DNA of 64,000 nucleotides from Nocardioides cavernae. GTDB taxonomy: Bacteria > Actinomycetota > Actinomycetes > Propionibacteriales > Nocardioidaceae. Positions 9,015 through 18,020 of this stretch are shown here, piece after piece. The stretch covers positions 682,001-746,000 of the forward strand of contig NZ_JAFBCA010000001.1 in the NCBI RefSeq assembly GCF_016907475.1. The letters run 5' to 3'. The position numbers and the translations under genes were made by a program. Within the stretch, counting starts at the first letter, position 1. Each line of letters starts with the position of its first letter. Below the pieces are notes generated by a model. The model was not told the origin of the DNA. It worked only from the letters and a program-made list of their open reading frames with translations, and searched no databases.

Positions 9015-10486
9015 GTGCGCTCCTTCGCCGCGTCGAGCGGCTCGGTCTTCTCGATGCGGAACCCCGTGTAGCCGTACAGGACGCTCAGCAGCGGACTGGC
9101 GTAGCAGAAGATGGCGTACGGGGCGTAGAGGAGGGTGGAGACGCCGAGAGTGGCTCCCATGAAGGCCCCGCACGAGTTCCACGGCACGAGGGGCGAGGTG
9201 ACGGTGCCGCTGTCGGCGGCCAGCCGCGACAGGTTGGTCGGGGCGAGGCCGCGCCGGGCGAACTCGAGGCGGAACACGCGGGACGGAAGCACCAGCGCGA
9301 TGTACTGGTCCCCGGCCACCACGTTGAGGCCGAACCCGCACGCGAAGACCGTCAGGAAGAGCCGACCGGTGCTGGCGGCCGAGGCGATCATCGGATCGAC
9401 GAGGCGTGAGATCAGGCCGAAGTGCTCCAGCAGGGCGCCGAAGGTCACCGCGCCGAAGATCAGCCAGAGCGTGAGCAGCATGGAGTCCATGCCGCCGCGG
9501 GACACCAACCGGTCGACCTCGGAGAGGCCGGTGTCGATGTCGAACCCCGTCGCCATCGCCTGCCACACGGCCTTGATCGACTCCACCACGACGTTGCCCG
9601 TGCCACTGACGAAGGCGGCCACCACCTCGGCCTGGGTGAACGCGGCCAGCACTCCTGCGAACAATGCAGAGGCGATCAAGGCGAGCGACGCCGGCACCTT
9701 CCGGATCGAGAGGTAGGCCAGCAGGACCAGGGGCAGCAGGTTGACCGGGCTGATCCAGAAGACGTCGGACAGCGCGTCGAGCTCGGTCGCCGTCGAGACG
9801 GTGTCGTCGGTCTCGCCGACATGGGCGAGACCCATCACGAAGAACACGGCGACCGCGATGACGTACGCCGGCACGGACGTCCAGACCTGGCGCCGGATGT
9901 GCTCGTAGACGTCCACCTTCACCATCTGCGCGGTCAGGATCGTGGTCTCCGACAGCGGTGAGGTCTTGTCGCCGAGGTACGCACCGGAGATGACCGCACC
10001 GGCCGTGATCGCCGGCGAGACGCCGAGCATCGTCGCGATGCCGACGAGGCCGACGCCGATCGTGGCGGCCGTCGTCCACGAGCTGCCGATGCTCAGTGCC
10101 ACGACGCCGCAGATGAGCGCGGTCGCGGCGTAGTACCACCCCGGTGAGAGCACCTGGATCCCGTAGTACACGAGGGTGGGGATCGTGCCCGACAGGTTCC
10201 AGGTCCCGATGAGGGCACCCACCGCCAGGAGGATGAAGACGGCGCTGGTGACCGACGCCAGCGCCCCCTGCCCGGCTGTCTGGACCTCCGACCACTCGTG
10301 ACCGTTCTTGACGGCGACGAGCGCCGCGACGCCCGCGCACAGGACGAGTGCCACCTGGATGGGGCCGTCCAGGGCGTCGAGGCCGAACAGCGCGAGCGAC
10401 CCGCCGATGAGCAGCGCCAGGGTCGCCAGGGGGATCAGGGCGTCGGCCAGCGACGGTTGCCGTGGCTGCCGAGGGCGGTGACGCAT
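9011..10486 (-). CDS. nhaC: NhaC-family Na+/H+ antiporter-like carrier
   Basis: Integral membrane protein of 491 aa, with an NhaC-type core including GSSWTTAATIGVGLVGIA and GAYLGDKTSPLSETT. Family members exchange Na+ for protons, and some paralogues move amino or organic acids (malate/lactate). As first gene of a coupled nhaC-arcD-arcA operon it could balance the proton consumption or ammonia production of arginine deimination, or be an arginine-pathway carrier itself. The sequence cannot decide between these. Confidence 0.85.
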   Translation of the reverse strand: MRHRPRQPRQPSLADALIPLATLALLIGGSLALFGLDALDGPIQVALVLCAGVAALVAVKNGHEWSEVQTAGQGALASVTSAVFILLAVGALIGTWNLSGTIPTLVYYGIQVLSPGWYYAATALICGVVALSIGSSWTTAATIGVGLVGIATMLGVSPAITAGAVISGAYLGDKTSPLSETTILTAQMVKVDVYEHIRRQVWTSVPAYVIAVAVFFVMGLAHVGETDDTVSTATELDALSDVFWISPVNLLPLVLLAYLSIRKVPASLALIASALFAGVLAAFTQAEVVAAFVSGTGNVVVESIKAVWQAMATGFDIDTGLSEVDRLVSRGGMDSMLLTLWLIFGAVTFGALLEHFGLISRLVDPMIASAASTGRLFLTVFACGFGLNVVAGDQYIALVLPSRVFRLEFARRGLAPTNLSRLAADSGTVTSPLVPWNSCGAFMGATLGVSTLLYAPYAIFCYASPLLSVLYGYTGFRIEKTEPLDAAKERT

Positions 10487-10523
10487 GGATCAGATATTCC
10501 GACACCAAGACCCCCCACCGGGT

Positions 10524-10538
10524 CCCCCATTTTGGGGG
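10524..10538. promoter_or_regulatory. Short G/C hairpin in the nhaC/META divergent region
   Basis: CCCCCA-TTT-TGGGGG lies between the divergent nhaC and META-lipoprotein genes (gap 10487-10611). The tight 6-bp arms suggest an operator or a transcript hairpin; no regulator is adjacent. Confidence 0.3.
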
Positions 10539-10611
10539 AGGCGATCGCTCGCGGACCGTGAGCAGACTCGGCACCGGGACGGACGGGGACCCAGGAGAGG
10601 AGCCGTGGGAC

Positions 10612-11454
10612 GTGCTTCACCAAGGCTTGAGCTCGGTCACGCGTGGTGGCACGGCACTGCTGCTCGCGGCCGTCCTGGCCGGGTGCGCCGACTCCGACTC
10701 CGACGGCGACCCGGCGGACTCGCCGTCACCGTCCACCGCGGAGGCCACGTCCGCCACGACGGTCGACGCCAGCACGCTGGACGGGGCGTCGTACTCCTCG
10801 ACCTCCGTCGAGGGCGCCGAGCTGGTGGAGGGGACGACCATCGAGGTCGGGTTCGAGGACGACACCATGTCGGTCAACGCAGGGTGCAACACCATGTTCG
10901 GGCCGTTCGAGGTCGACGGCACGACCATCACGTGGACGTCCGAACCGGCCGCCACGATGATGATGTGCGACCCCGACCTCGTCGAGCAGGACCGCTGGCT
11001 CACCGAGTTCTTCCGCGCCGGTGTCGACGCCACGGTCGAGGGCGACGCCCTGACGCTGCAGGCCGGCGGGGTCACGATCGAGCTGGAGCCGGACACCCCC
11101 GACGACCTCACGAGCCTGCTCGGGCGCACCTGGACGGCTGTCGGCACCGTGTCCGACGGCGCCGTGTCGCGACTGCCGGTCGACACCCGTCGTCCGCGGC
11201 TCGACGTCGGAGCGGACGGACTGTCGCGCCTCTTCACCGGGTGCCGGAGCGGTCGCGTCACCGTGCACGTCGAGGAGACGGCGCTGGTCTTCTCCAACGT
11301 GACGCTCCAGCGCGGGCGGTGCACGGGCCCCGCACGTCGGACCGAGCGGGCGGTGCTGGCACTGCTCGACGGCGCCAGCGACAACGCCGAGCTCCACGAC
11401 CACCTCCTCGTCGTCACCAAGGGCGGCGAGGGCCTCTTCTTCGAGGTGCGCTGA
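10612..11454 (+). CDS. Lipoprotein with two META-type domains
   Basis: 280 aa. A signal peptide ends in the lipobox LAAVLAGC, so the mature protein is anchored by a lipidated cysteine near residue 24. A Thr/Ser/Asp-rich linker leads to a META (HslJ-like) domain with the hallmark NAGCNTMFGPF and MMMCD, and then a second, more divergent META-like repeat (LLGRTWTAV, FTGCRSG, NVTLQRGRCTG). HslJ-type proteins are linked to heat-shock or antibiotic tolerance in enterobacteria; function here is unknown. The GTG at 10612 follows a GGAGAGG ribosome site. Confidence 0.8.
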   Translation: MLHQGLSSVTRGGTALLLAAVLAGCADSDSDGDPADSPSPSTAEATSATTVDASTLDGASYSSTSVEGAELVEGTTIEVGFEDDTMSVNAGCNTMFGPFEVDGTTITWTSEPAATMMMCDPDLVEQDRWLTEFFRAGVDATVEGDALTLQAGGVTIELEPDTPDDLTSLLGRTWTAVGTVSDGAVSRLPVDTRRPRLDVGADGLSRLFTGCRSGRVTVHVEETALVFSNVTLQRGRCTGPARRTERAVLALLDGASDNAELHDHLLVVTKGGEGLFFEVR

Positions 11455-11460
11455 CCCAGG

Positions 11461-12531
11461 TCACGAGGTGTCCCCGGTCGCCTCGCCCAGACGTCCCCGC
11501 CACACGAGGGCGACGACCCCACCGAGAGCGACCGGGCCGAGGATCGTCACGGCTCGCCACACCGTGAGCGCCGCCACCAGCTCGGGCTCGAGCGCGTCAC
11601 CCCCGACCTCCATGAACGCCCCGAGCAGGACCACGTCGTAGATGCCCAGGCCCATCATCGGCGGCAGGGTCAGGGGGTAGGCCAGGAAGAAGATGCCGAT
11701 CACCTCGTACGCCGGCACGGCCTCCGCGGGGATGCCCACGAACCGGATGGCCAGCAGCAGGATGCAGGCGTCCGCGAGCACCATGGCGCTCAGCGCGAGC
11801 AGCGACCGCGGGAAGGACCGGCGGTAGTCGGCCACGATGTGCTGCTGGAACCCGGTCGACGAGCGGACCCACGCGTCGGGGTCGACCGAGGAGCGCGCGC
11901 GCCGCACGATGGTCGCGGCCCTCCGTCCCAGGCGGGCGGCGAACTGCTCACGGCGGACGGCGAGCGAGACGAGCACGGCGAGGGCGATGGCGATCGCCAC
12001 GCTCACCAGGGCGCCCGCCACCTGCGACGTGCCACTGCCCAGGACCGTCAGGACGGCAAGGCCGATGAGAGGAGCGGCGAAGCGGTTGACGTAGAAGACG
12101 ACCATGTTCATCGTGGCTCCGGCGAGGCCCCGTGAGGCCTCGATCCCCCAGCCGCGGAACATGGCCACGCGGACGACCATGTCGCCCGGAGGGGGCGCCA
12201 CGACAGCCGTGACCGACGCGACGAGGTCGCTGAGCAGGGCGCGTCCCGCGCCCAGGCCGTCGATGAACAACGCAAGCGGGAGGGCATTGAGCGTCTGGCG
12301 CACGAGCAGCACCGCCCCGAGCGCGAGCAGCTGCCAAACCGTCAGCCTGCCGAGCGCCTCTCCCACCGACGACCAGTCGATGGCGCCCAGGAACGTGGAG
12401 GCCAGCCACCCGCAGACCAGGACGATGACCACGATGACCACCGGCCGGAGCCACGGTGGCCGATGGCGCTCGGACGTGCCGGCGTGTGCCCCATGGGGCC
12501 GGCCGCCGGCCGTGGACCCGTCCGGGGTCAC
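11461..12531 (-). CDS. Flippase-like membrane protein (lysylphosphatidylglycerol synthase TM family)
   Basis: 356 aa polytopic protein of the PF03706 type: hydrophobic segments separated by the family-typical AVVAPPPGDMVVRVAMFRGWG block and, near the C-terminus, a LTLPPMMGLGIYDVVL segment. Family members are the flippase part of MprF or flip polyprenyl-linked sugars. No synthetase domain is present, so a glycolipid or lipid flippase is the best guess. The GTG start at 12531 overlaps the preceding stop by GTGA, so it is coupled to the upstream membrane protein. Confidence 0.82.
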   Translation of the reverse strand: MTPDGSTAGGRPHGAHAGTSERHRPPWLRPVVIVVIVLVCGWLASTFLGAIDWSSVGEALGRLTVWQLLALGAVLLVRQTLNALPLALFIDGLGAGRALLSDLVASVTAVVAPPPGDMVVRVAMFRGWGIEASRGLAGATMNMVVFYVNRFAAPLIGLAVLTVLGSGTSQVAGALVSVAIAIALAVLVSLAVRREQFAARLGRRAATIVRRARSSVDPDAWVRSSTGFQQHIVADYRRSFPRSLLALSAMVLADACILLLAIRFVGIPAEAVPAYEVIGIFFLAYPLTLPPMMGLGIYDVVLLGAFMEVGGDALEPELVAALTVWRAVTILGPVALGGVVALVWRGRLGEATGDTS

Positions 12532-13088
12532 GACGACCTGCCGCGTGACCCACCGACCCTTCTCTGGACGACGCGGGCCAGGACCGCCAGCAGGACCCAG
12601 GCCGCGACGGAGATCGCCTGCTCGCCGTAGTCCCCCGGATCGCTGACGAACCGGACGTCGGAGTCGACGCGACCCAGGCCGGCCAGGACGAGGGCGGAGC
12701 CGCCGATGGCAGTCACCCACCCGACCAACCGCTCCCGCCAGCGCTCGAGCGCCACCCCGCCGACGACGGCGACGGCGGGCACGAAGACGACGGCCAGCAG
12801 GACGCTCGCATCACCGGTGTCGAGGATGGTGAAGAGGCGCGCCCCGACGACCGCGCCCACCACCAGTCCCACGACGAAGAAGAGCACCCTCGCTGCGAGG
12901 ATTCCGACGAGCAGGGCGAGCAGGCCGCTGGCGGCCGCGATCAGCGCCGAGGTGCCCGCGCTCGCCCCGAAGGCGTCGGCCACCAGCCAGGCCGCCCCCG
13001 CACCGGCGCACACCAGCACCAGGCGAATCGACCAGATGCCTCCGACCGCGAGCAGCACACCGACGAGGACCAGCACCAGTGCTTCCAT
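12528..13088 (-). CDS. Small polytopic membrane protein (TMEM198/DUF4203-like)
   Basis: 186 aa with about seven hydrophobic stretches rich in Gly, Ala and Val, followed by a short basic tail (RRVGGSRGR). The alternating glycine pattern (VLVGVLLAVGG, VGLVVGAVVGARLF) resembles the TM198/DUF4203 group, but the match is by eye only. It starts at ATG 13088 and is translationally coupled to the flippase-like gene, so a joint role in membrane lipid or glycoconjugate handling is likely but unproven. Confidence 0.65.
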   Translation of the reverse strand: MEALVLVLVGVLLAVGGIWSIRLVLVCAGAGAAWLVADAFGASAGTSALIAAASGLLALLVGILAARVLFFVVGLVVGAVVGARLFTILDTGDASVLLAVVFVPAVAVVGGVALERWRERLVGWVTAIGGSALVLAGLGRVDSDVRFVSDPGDYGEQAISVAAWVLLAVLARVVQRRVGGSRGRSS

Positions 13089-13219
13089 CGGGCGATCGTC
13101 GCGGCCGGGAGAGCCGAGAGGATCACCCGAAGCGGGCGACACGAGGTCGTCCAACGTGAGGCCTGCGCGGCAGCCCCGAAGAAGTTTCCGTCCGAGTGAT
13201 GAGTTCGCGCGCCTACCTC

Positions 13220-13246
13220 CGTCACACATGGCGACAGGACACGACG
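13220..13246 (+). promoter_or_regulatory. Possible ECF-type promoter of the SnoaL-fused sigma gene
   Basis: CGTCACA followed 16 bases later by GACG, about 17 bases before the start codon. The -35 half closely resembles the ECF41 TGTCACA element; the -10 half is a poor match, so autoregulation is only a suggestion. Confidence 0.3.
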
Positions 13247-13262
13247 GACGGAAGGATGAACG

Positions 13263-14276
13263 ATGACCATCGACACGTGGACGGAACGAACGGGGGAGGC
13301 GGTCGTCATGGGCACGCTCCAGGACATGGACGAGGGCGCGTTCGCGGACCTGGCCGAGCGCCACCGCCGCGAGCTGCACGTCCACTGCTACCGGATGCTC
13401 GGGTCGTTCCAGGACGCCGAGGACGCGGTGCAGGAGACGTTCCTCAAGGCCTGGCGCGCCCGGGAGACGTACGAGGGACGCTCGACGGTGCGGGCCTGGC
13501 TCTACCGCATCGCCACCAACACCTGCCTCGACCTGATCGCGCGCCGCCGTCCCGAGCCGGCGCGTGGCGGTGAGGTGAGGTGGCTGCAGCCCTACCCCGA
13601 CAGCCTCCTCGACGAGCTGCCCACTGACGGTGCCGACGACCCGGAGAGCAAGGCGCTCGAGCGGGAGACCATCGAGCTGGCGTACGTCGTCGCGGTGCAG
13701 CACCTCGCCCCGCGCCCCCGCGCCGCGCTGATCCTGCGCGACGTGATGGGCTGGCCGGCCAAGGACGTCGCCGACCTGCTCGGCGACTCGGTGAACTCCG
13801 TCAACAGCGCGCTGCAGCGGGCCCGCGCGGGGATGCGCGAGCACCTGCCCAGCGAGCGGCAGGAGTGGACCGGTGACGACGGGGACGTCGAGAGCCGCGA
13901 GCTCGTGCGCCGCTTCACCGACGCCAGCGTGGCCGCCGACATCGACACCGTGGCCACCATGCTGCGGCACGACGTCCGCTACTCGATGCCGCCGTGGGAG
14001 GGCCTGCTCGTCGGCCGGGACGCGGTCGTCGCGGACTGGACCGCCAACGGCTACCCGGAGATGACCGGCCTGCGGGCGGTCCCGACGGCGGTGAACCGCC
14101 AGCCCGCGGTCGCCTACTACCTCTGGAACGAGGAGCAGGCGGCGCACCTGCCGCTGACGATCGACGTGCTGCGCGTCTCCGGCGACCTGGTCACCGAGGT
14201 GACCATCTTCGGCGCCGAACGGTTCGACTCGCTGGGCCTGCCCGAGCGCCTGCCGGCCGAGGGCGGCGAGCGATGA
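13263..14276 (+). CDS. ECF sigma factor with C-terminal SnoaL-like domain (SigG/SigJ type)
   Basis: 337 aa, far longer than a minimal ECF factor. Sigma region 2 spans about residues 35-100 (HCYRMLGSFQDAEDAVQETFLKAWR) and region 4 about 150-205 (ELAYVVAVQHLAPRPRAALILRD). After residue 210 comes an NTF2/SnoaL-like domain (RFTDASVAADIDTVATML, PPWEGLLVGRD). Such tails modulate sigma activity in place of an anti-sigma factor in the ECF41/ECF56-like groups. Start ATG 13263 follows GGAAGG. It overlaps the next gene by ATGA. Confidence 0.9.
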   Translation: MTIDTWTERTGEAVVMGTLQDMDEGAFADLAERHRRELHVHCYRMLGSFQDAEDAVQETFLKAWRARETYEGRSTVRAWLYRIATNTCLDLIARRRPEPARGGEVRWLQPYPDSLLDELPTDGADDPESKALERETIELAYVVAVQHLAPRPRAALILRDVMGWPAKDVADLLGDSVNSVNSALQRARAGMREHLPSERQEWTGDDGDVESRELVRRFTDASVAADIDTVATMLRHDVRYSMPPWEGLLVGRDAVVADWTANGYPEMTGLRAVPTAVNRQPAVAYYLWNEEQAAHLPLTIDVLRVSGDLVTEVTIFGAERFDSLGLPERLPAEGGER

Positions 14277-14662
14277 GCCGGGGCAGGCGCCTCGCCGTCA
14301 CCGGGCTCGGTGCCGCGGTCGCGGCCGCGGCGCTCAACGCCGTCGTCGCGGCCCTCGCCCGGGCTGCCGGCGTCGACCTCGAGGTCACGGGCGGCGAGGC
14401 GATCCCCGTGTCGGGCATCGCCTTCGTCACGGTCGTCTTCTCGGTCCTCGGGCTGCTCATCGCCGCGGCCCTGTCGCGGTGGAGCGACAGCCCGGTCCAG
14501 TGGTGGCTGCGGACGACGGTGGTGCTGACGGCGGTGTCGCTGGTGCCGCCCTTCCTGGCCGCCGCCGACGCGGCCACGGCAGCGACGCTCGTCACGCTCC
14601 ACCTGCTCGCCGCAGCGGTCGTGGTCCCGACCGTCGCGCGGACCCTACGCACCCCGGCCTGA
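14273..14662 (+). CDS. DUF6069-type membrane protein
   Basis: 129 aa with four hydrophobic segments (about residues 8-30, 43-64, 78-98, 102-122). The layout matches the small actinobacterial DUF6069 family, which often follows SnoaL-fused sigma genes. The start overlaps the sigma stop by ATGA, so the two are co-translated. A membrane partner that tunes the sigma factor is conceivable, but no anti-sigma motif is visible. Confidence 0.7.
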   Translation: MSRGRRLAVTGLGAAVAAAALNAVVAALARAAGVDLEVTGGEAIPVSGIAFVTVVFSVLGLLIAAALSRWSDSPVQWWLRTTVVLTAVSLVPPFLAAADAATAATLVTLHLLAAAVVVPTVARTLRTPA

Positions 14663-14669
14663 CCCGGCC

Positions 14670-16886
14670 TCAGCGCCCGCCGCGGTCCCGGTCCCGGCCG
14701 CCGCCGCCGTTCGACCCCTTCCCGCCGCCCCTCGCCTCCGGCAGCAGGCCGAGGGCGCGGCCGAGCGGCGTCGCGAGCGAGCGGGCGTACGTCGTCGTCA
14801 CGTGGCCCTCGTCGCGCTGCGCCACCATGTCGGCGACCACCGCCGGGCAGCGGCCGTCGTCGCAGAACCACTGACGCGTCGGAACCACCTCGACGCCGGC
14901 GCGGTCGGCGGCGTCGATGCTCGTGCGGGTGACCCGGTCGGCCCGCTCGGCGGTGCCACTGAGGCAGCTGCCGAGGTGGGCGTCCTTCTCGGCCAGGCAC
15001 CGCTCGGGCGAGATCGTGCGCCGGGGCACGTCCTCGAGCAGCACGAGACGCTTCGTCAGCGGGAGCAGGTCGGCGAAGAGCCGGTCGAAGCCCTTCTCCA
15101 GCTCCGCGACGACGCCGTCGGTGCTGCGCTCCACCTCGCCGTCCACCTCGACGTTGGGCGCACCCGACGTCGACACGACGACGAGCTCCGGGTCGAGCTC
15201 ACGGATCCGGTCCTCCGCCCAGGCGTTGAAGTCGAGGCAGCCCTGCCACGGCTTGACCCGTCCGCCGCCGCGCACCATCTGCACGCGCGCGGGGGTGCAC
15301 TGCGACTTCACCAGGTAGTAGGTGCGCCAGCCCGCCTGCTCCGCGATCCGGTCGAAGGCCGGGATCCAGTGCCGGCCGTGCGAGTTGCCGAGCACCACCA
15401 TGGTGCGGTCCGCGTCGAGGTCGCCGGACGGGCACAGGTCTGCCGGAGTCCCGATGTACTCGCAGTCGCCGAGGTCGGCCCGGTCGTCCTTCAGGTCGCG
15501 CAGCTCCGGTCGGATGTCGCGGGGGATCCGCCGCTCGGCGGCCGCGGCCCGTACGGACGCCTGCACGAGGCCGACCCACGGGTCGTCCGAGATCCGGGAG
15601 CCGTCGACGGTCCGCTCGTAGTCGTCGGCCGAGATCGGGGCGTCCTGCCCCACCAGCTGGCGGTCGATGAGGCTGGTGGCGGCCAGGCAGCAGGCCACGG
15701 CGACCGACACGGCAGCCGGGTAGAGCAGCATGCCGCGGGGGCGCTTCGCCGTACTCACCGTGCGGAACGGCGTCTCGACGAGGCGGTACGACGCCCACGT
15801 CATCATCGCGGTCACGGCGAGCGCCACCACCAGCTCGACGGGCCGCAGGTCGCGACCGACGCGCTGCTCGGCGACGACGAGCACCGGCCAGTGCCACAGG
15901 TAGAGCGAGTAGGACGCGTCGCCGACGACCCGCATCGGGCGCACCCCGAGGGCGCGTTGGGCGAGCGGCAGCGGGCCGTCGTCGAGACCCGTGCCCGCGA
16001 GGATCACCGCGCTCGTCCCGAGGACCGGCAGCAGCGCGAGCCAGCCGGGGAACGGCGACGCCTCGGTCACGACGAACAGCGCGACGCCGATCAGTCCGAG
16101 GCCCGCGACCGCGACGACGTTGCGCGCCAGGTGGCCGAGGCCGCGGGCGAGGCGGGGCGCGAAGACGGCGAGCAGGCCGCCGGCAGCGAACTCCCACACG
16201 CGGGTGAAGGTGGAGAAGTAGGCGCTCTCCGGCGAGGCGGTCGACGCGTGCACCGACCACGCCAGGCTGGCCGCGGTCGCCAGGGCCAGGACGGTGACGA
16301 TGCCCGCCCGGTGGGCGCCTACGTCGCGGCGGCGGAGCACGAGGGTGGCGACCACGATCGACGCGAGCAGCGCGAGCGGCATGACGAGGTAGAACTGCTC
16401 CTCCACCGACAGCGACCAGAAGTGCTGGAGCGGTGACGGCGGGTCGGTCGCCGTGAAGTAGTCGATCTCCTCGATGGCGAAGCGGATGTTGGCCCCGAAG
16501 AGGGCCGCCCACACGCCGTCGACGGAGGCGTCACGCGCGTCGAGCGGGTTCAGCCACAGCCACGACGCGACGACGGTGCCGATGATCGCGACGGTGGCGG
16601 CCGGCAGGATCCGTCGCGCGCGGCGGACGTAGAAGCCGACGAGGTCGATGGTCCCAGTCCTCGCCACCTCCCGCAGCAGGAGGGTGGTGATGAGGAAGCC
16701 GGAGAGCACGAAGAAGACGTCGAGGGTGACGAACCCGCCCGGATAGGGGGCGATGCCGGCGTGGAAGACCAGGATGCCGAGGACGGCCAGGGCACGCATG
16801 CCCTGGATGTCGTCGCGGAAGCCACGGGGTACGGCCTTCGTGCTCACGGCCCGGTCGGGAGGTGCGGGGGTCACGAGGATCCTCAC
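14670..16886 (-). CDS. Acyltransferase-3/SGNH fusion (OafB type)
   Basis: 738 aa surface O-acyltransferase. The N-terminal part (about residues 22-380) is an acyltransferase-3 membrane domain with DIQGMRALAVLGILVFHAG and the SVEEQFYL motif. The C-terminal part is an SGNH domain outside the membrane: block I GNSHGRHW near residue 480, and a late EGHVTT supplying the Asp/His-type block with E in place of the usual D. Such proteins acetylate cell-wall or envelope glycans. Three GTG codons compete as start (16886, 16874 and one before STKAVPRG). The tail is an unusual Gly/Asp/Arg-rich stretch. Confidence 0.9.
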   Translation of the reverse strand: MRILVTPAPPDRAVSTKAVPRGFRDDIQGMRALAVLGILVFHAGIAPYPGGFVTLDVFFVLSGFLITTLLLREVARTGTIDLVGFYVRRARRILPAATVAIIGTVVASWLWLNPLDARDASVDGVWAALFGANIRFAIEEIDYFTATDPPSPLQHFWSLSVEEQFYLVMPLALLASIVVATLVLRRRDVGAHRAGIVTVLALATAASLAWSVHASTASPESAYFSTFTRVWEFAAGGLLAVFAPRLARGLGHLARNVVAVAGLGLIGVALFVVTEASPFPGWLALLPVLGTSAVILAGTGLDDGPLPLAQRALGVRPMRVVGDASYSLYLWHWPVLVVAEQRVGRDLRPVELVVALAVTAMMTWASYRLVETPFRTVSTAKRPRGMLLYPAAVSVAVACCLAATSLIDRQLVGQDAPISADDYERTVDGSRISDDPWVGLVQASVRAAAAERRIPRDIRPELRDLKDDRADLGDCEYIGTPADLCPSGDLDADRTMVVLGNSHGRHWIPAFDRIAEQAGWRTYYLVKSQCTPARVQMVRGGGRVKPWQGCLDFNAWAEDRIRELDPELVVVSTSGAPNVEVDGEVERSTDGVVAELEKGFDRLFADLLPLTKRLVLLEDVPRRTISPERCLAEKDAHLGSCLSGTAERADRVTRTSIDAADRAGVEVVPTRQWFCDDGRCPAVVADMVAQRDEGHVTTTYARSLATPLGRALGLLPEARGGGKGSNGGGGRDRDRGGR

Positions 16887-16936
16887 GGACGAAAGCAGGT
16901 CTCCGTCACGCTAACTGCGCAGCACGGGGCGTCCGA

Positions 16937-16952
16937 TGGGGTCCGGACCCCA
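16937..16952. promoter_or_regulatory. 16-bp perfect palindrome upstream of the acyltransferase
   Basis: TGGGGTCC is followed directly by its reverse complement. It lies between the YjbR gene and the acyltransferase, both leftward, so it may be a terminator of the first or an operator for the second. Confidence 0.4.
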
Positions 16953-16990
16953 GATCGTCGGGCGGGGCGTCCGGACAGGACATCCTCGCC

Positions 16991-17347
16991 TCAGCCCGGC
17001 CCGGAGGGGTGCGCGACGTCGTACGCACGGGCAAGCTTCTGCGGGACGACCATCCGCCAGGCGTCGACGACCAGCTCGCGCGCCTCCGCCGCGTCGAGGT
17101 CCGCGAGCGTGGTGTGCACCCAGTTGAACCGCATGTCCGACTCGCCCGGCAGGTGGAACCGGGGATCGCTGTCGACCAGCGCGGCGCGCTCCTCCTTGGG
17201 GAACGCGAACCCCATCACCGACTCGTCCTCCGAGAACGCCGTGTAGACGATGGAGCCCACCCGGAACTTCAGACGCCCCCGGACGGTGACCACGTAGGAC
17301 CTGTCCAGCCCTGAGCCGAGCGCGAGGACGTCGTCGACCACAGCCAT
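16991..17347 (-). CDS. YjbR/MmcQ-family protein
   Basis: 118 aa, typical length for this small CyaY-like fold family. Recognised by the pattern of an N-terminal helix, a strand with RLKFRVGSIVYTAFSEDE, then GFAFPKEERAALV and the C-terminal WVHTTL..ELVVDAWRMVVPQKLA block. Often annotated as a DNA-binding protein; the biochemical role is unknown. It is divergent from the BLUF gene with a gap of 112 bases. Confidence 0.82.
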   Translation of the reverse strand: MAVVDDVLALGSGLDRSYVVTVRGRLKFRVGSIVYTAFSEDESVMGFAFPKEERAALVDSDPRFHLPGESDMRFNWVHTTLADLDAAEARELVVDAWRMVVPQKLARAYDVAHPSGPG

Positions 17348-17442
17348 GCCGCAAGTATCGCCGCCACGGTCGACCGGGACCCGTTGTCGGGGGGCGCGTC
17401 ACCCGACCCCTGGGGGTGAGCCGACCACCCTCGCGCGCTGAC

Positions 17443-17448
17443 TAGTGT
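17443..17448 (+). promoter_or_regulatory. -10 hexamer TAGTGT of the BLUF gene
   Basis: TAGTGT ends 11 bases before ATG 17460. The alternative GTG start at 17445 lies inside this hexamer, which favours the ATG and a leaderless or very short leader. Confidence 0.45.
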
Positions 17449-17459
17449 CTCGGTCGATC

Positions 17460-17909
17460 ATGCGCAGTGACGACCCCAGCGGCGATCCCCGGATCCTCAC
17501 GCTGACCTACACGAGCTCGGTCACCGACCTGTTGTCGGTGACCCAGCTCGTCGAGCTGATCGAGCAGATCCGCTCCAAGAACGAGCGTCTCGGGGTCACC
17601 GGCCTGCTGCTCTACAGCGGCGGCAACGTCATCCAGACGCTCGAGGGGACGTCGTACGCCGTCTACCAGGTGTTCGACGCGATCCGCGCCGACACCCGCC
17701 ACGGCGACGTACGCCTCCTCGACCGGCGCTACGTGGGTGACCGGTCCTTCGGCACCTGGTCGATGGGCTTCCGCAACGTCTCGGCCCGCGAGGTCGCCGA
17801 CCTGCAGGACTTCAACGAGTTCGCCCGGCAGTCGGTGGGACATGACCTCGTCGACCACGCCGCCTCGGCCTTCGAGCTGCTCGGGACCTTCCGGGTCAAC
17901 ACCGCCTGA
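17460..17909 (+). CDS. Stand-alone BLUF blue-light sensor
   Basis: 149 aa, a single FAD-binding BLUF domain. The photocycle residues are in place: Tyr17 in LTLTYTSS, Asn41 in KNERLGVTGLLLY, Gln59 in VIQTLEG, and Trp100/Met102 in WSMGF. About 35 residues follow the domain, with no EAL, GGDEF or cyclase output. Short BLUF proteins signal by contacting a separate partner. The next gene is separated by a strong hairpin, so no partner is obvious locally. Confidence 0.92.
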   Translation: MRSDDPSGDPRILTLTYTSSVTDLLSVTQLVELIEQIRSKNERLGVTGLLLYSGGNVIQTLEGTSYAVYQVFDAIRADTRHGDVRLLDRRYVGDRSFGTWSMGFRNVSAREVADLQDFNEFARQSVGHDLVDHAASAFELLGTFRVNTA

Positions 17910-17965
17910 TCCGCACCCGCCGGTGCCCGGTCGGCGCCCCTGTGGCGCCCTGGGGACGCCGGGAA

Positions 17966-18009
17966 CGTGGAAGATCCGAGCCACCTGGTGGCTCGGATGT
18001 TGTTCCACG
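17966..18009. terminator. Long two-tier hairpin after the BLUF gene
   Basis: A 12-bp perfect stem (ATCCGAGCCACC and its complement, one base apart) is enclosed by a second 7-bp stem (CGTGGAA/TTCCACG). It follows the BLUF stop by 56 bases. It is likely a terminator, though no T-run is present. Confidence 0.6.
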
Positions 18010-18020
18010 GTGTCGACGCG

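Noticed and set aside
9015..10574. N-terminal half of a 1006-codon leftward frame ahead of arcD
   Set aside because: This part overlaps nhaC in another frame and reads as low-complexity Arg/Pro sequence; the APC carrier starts at 9014.
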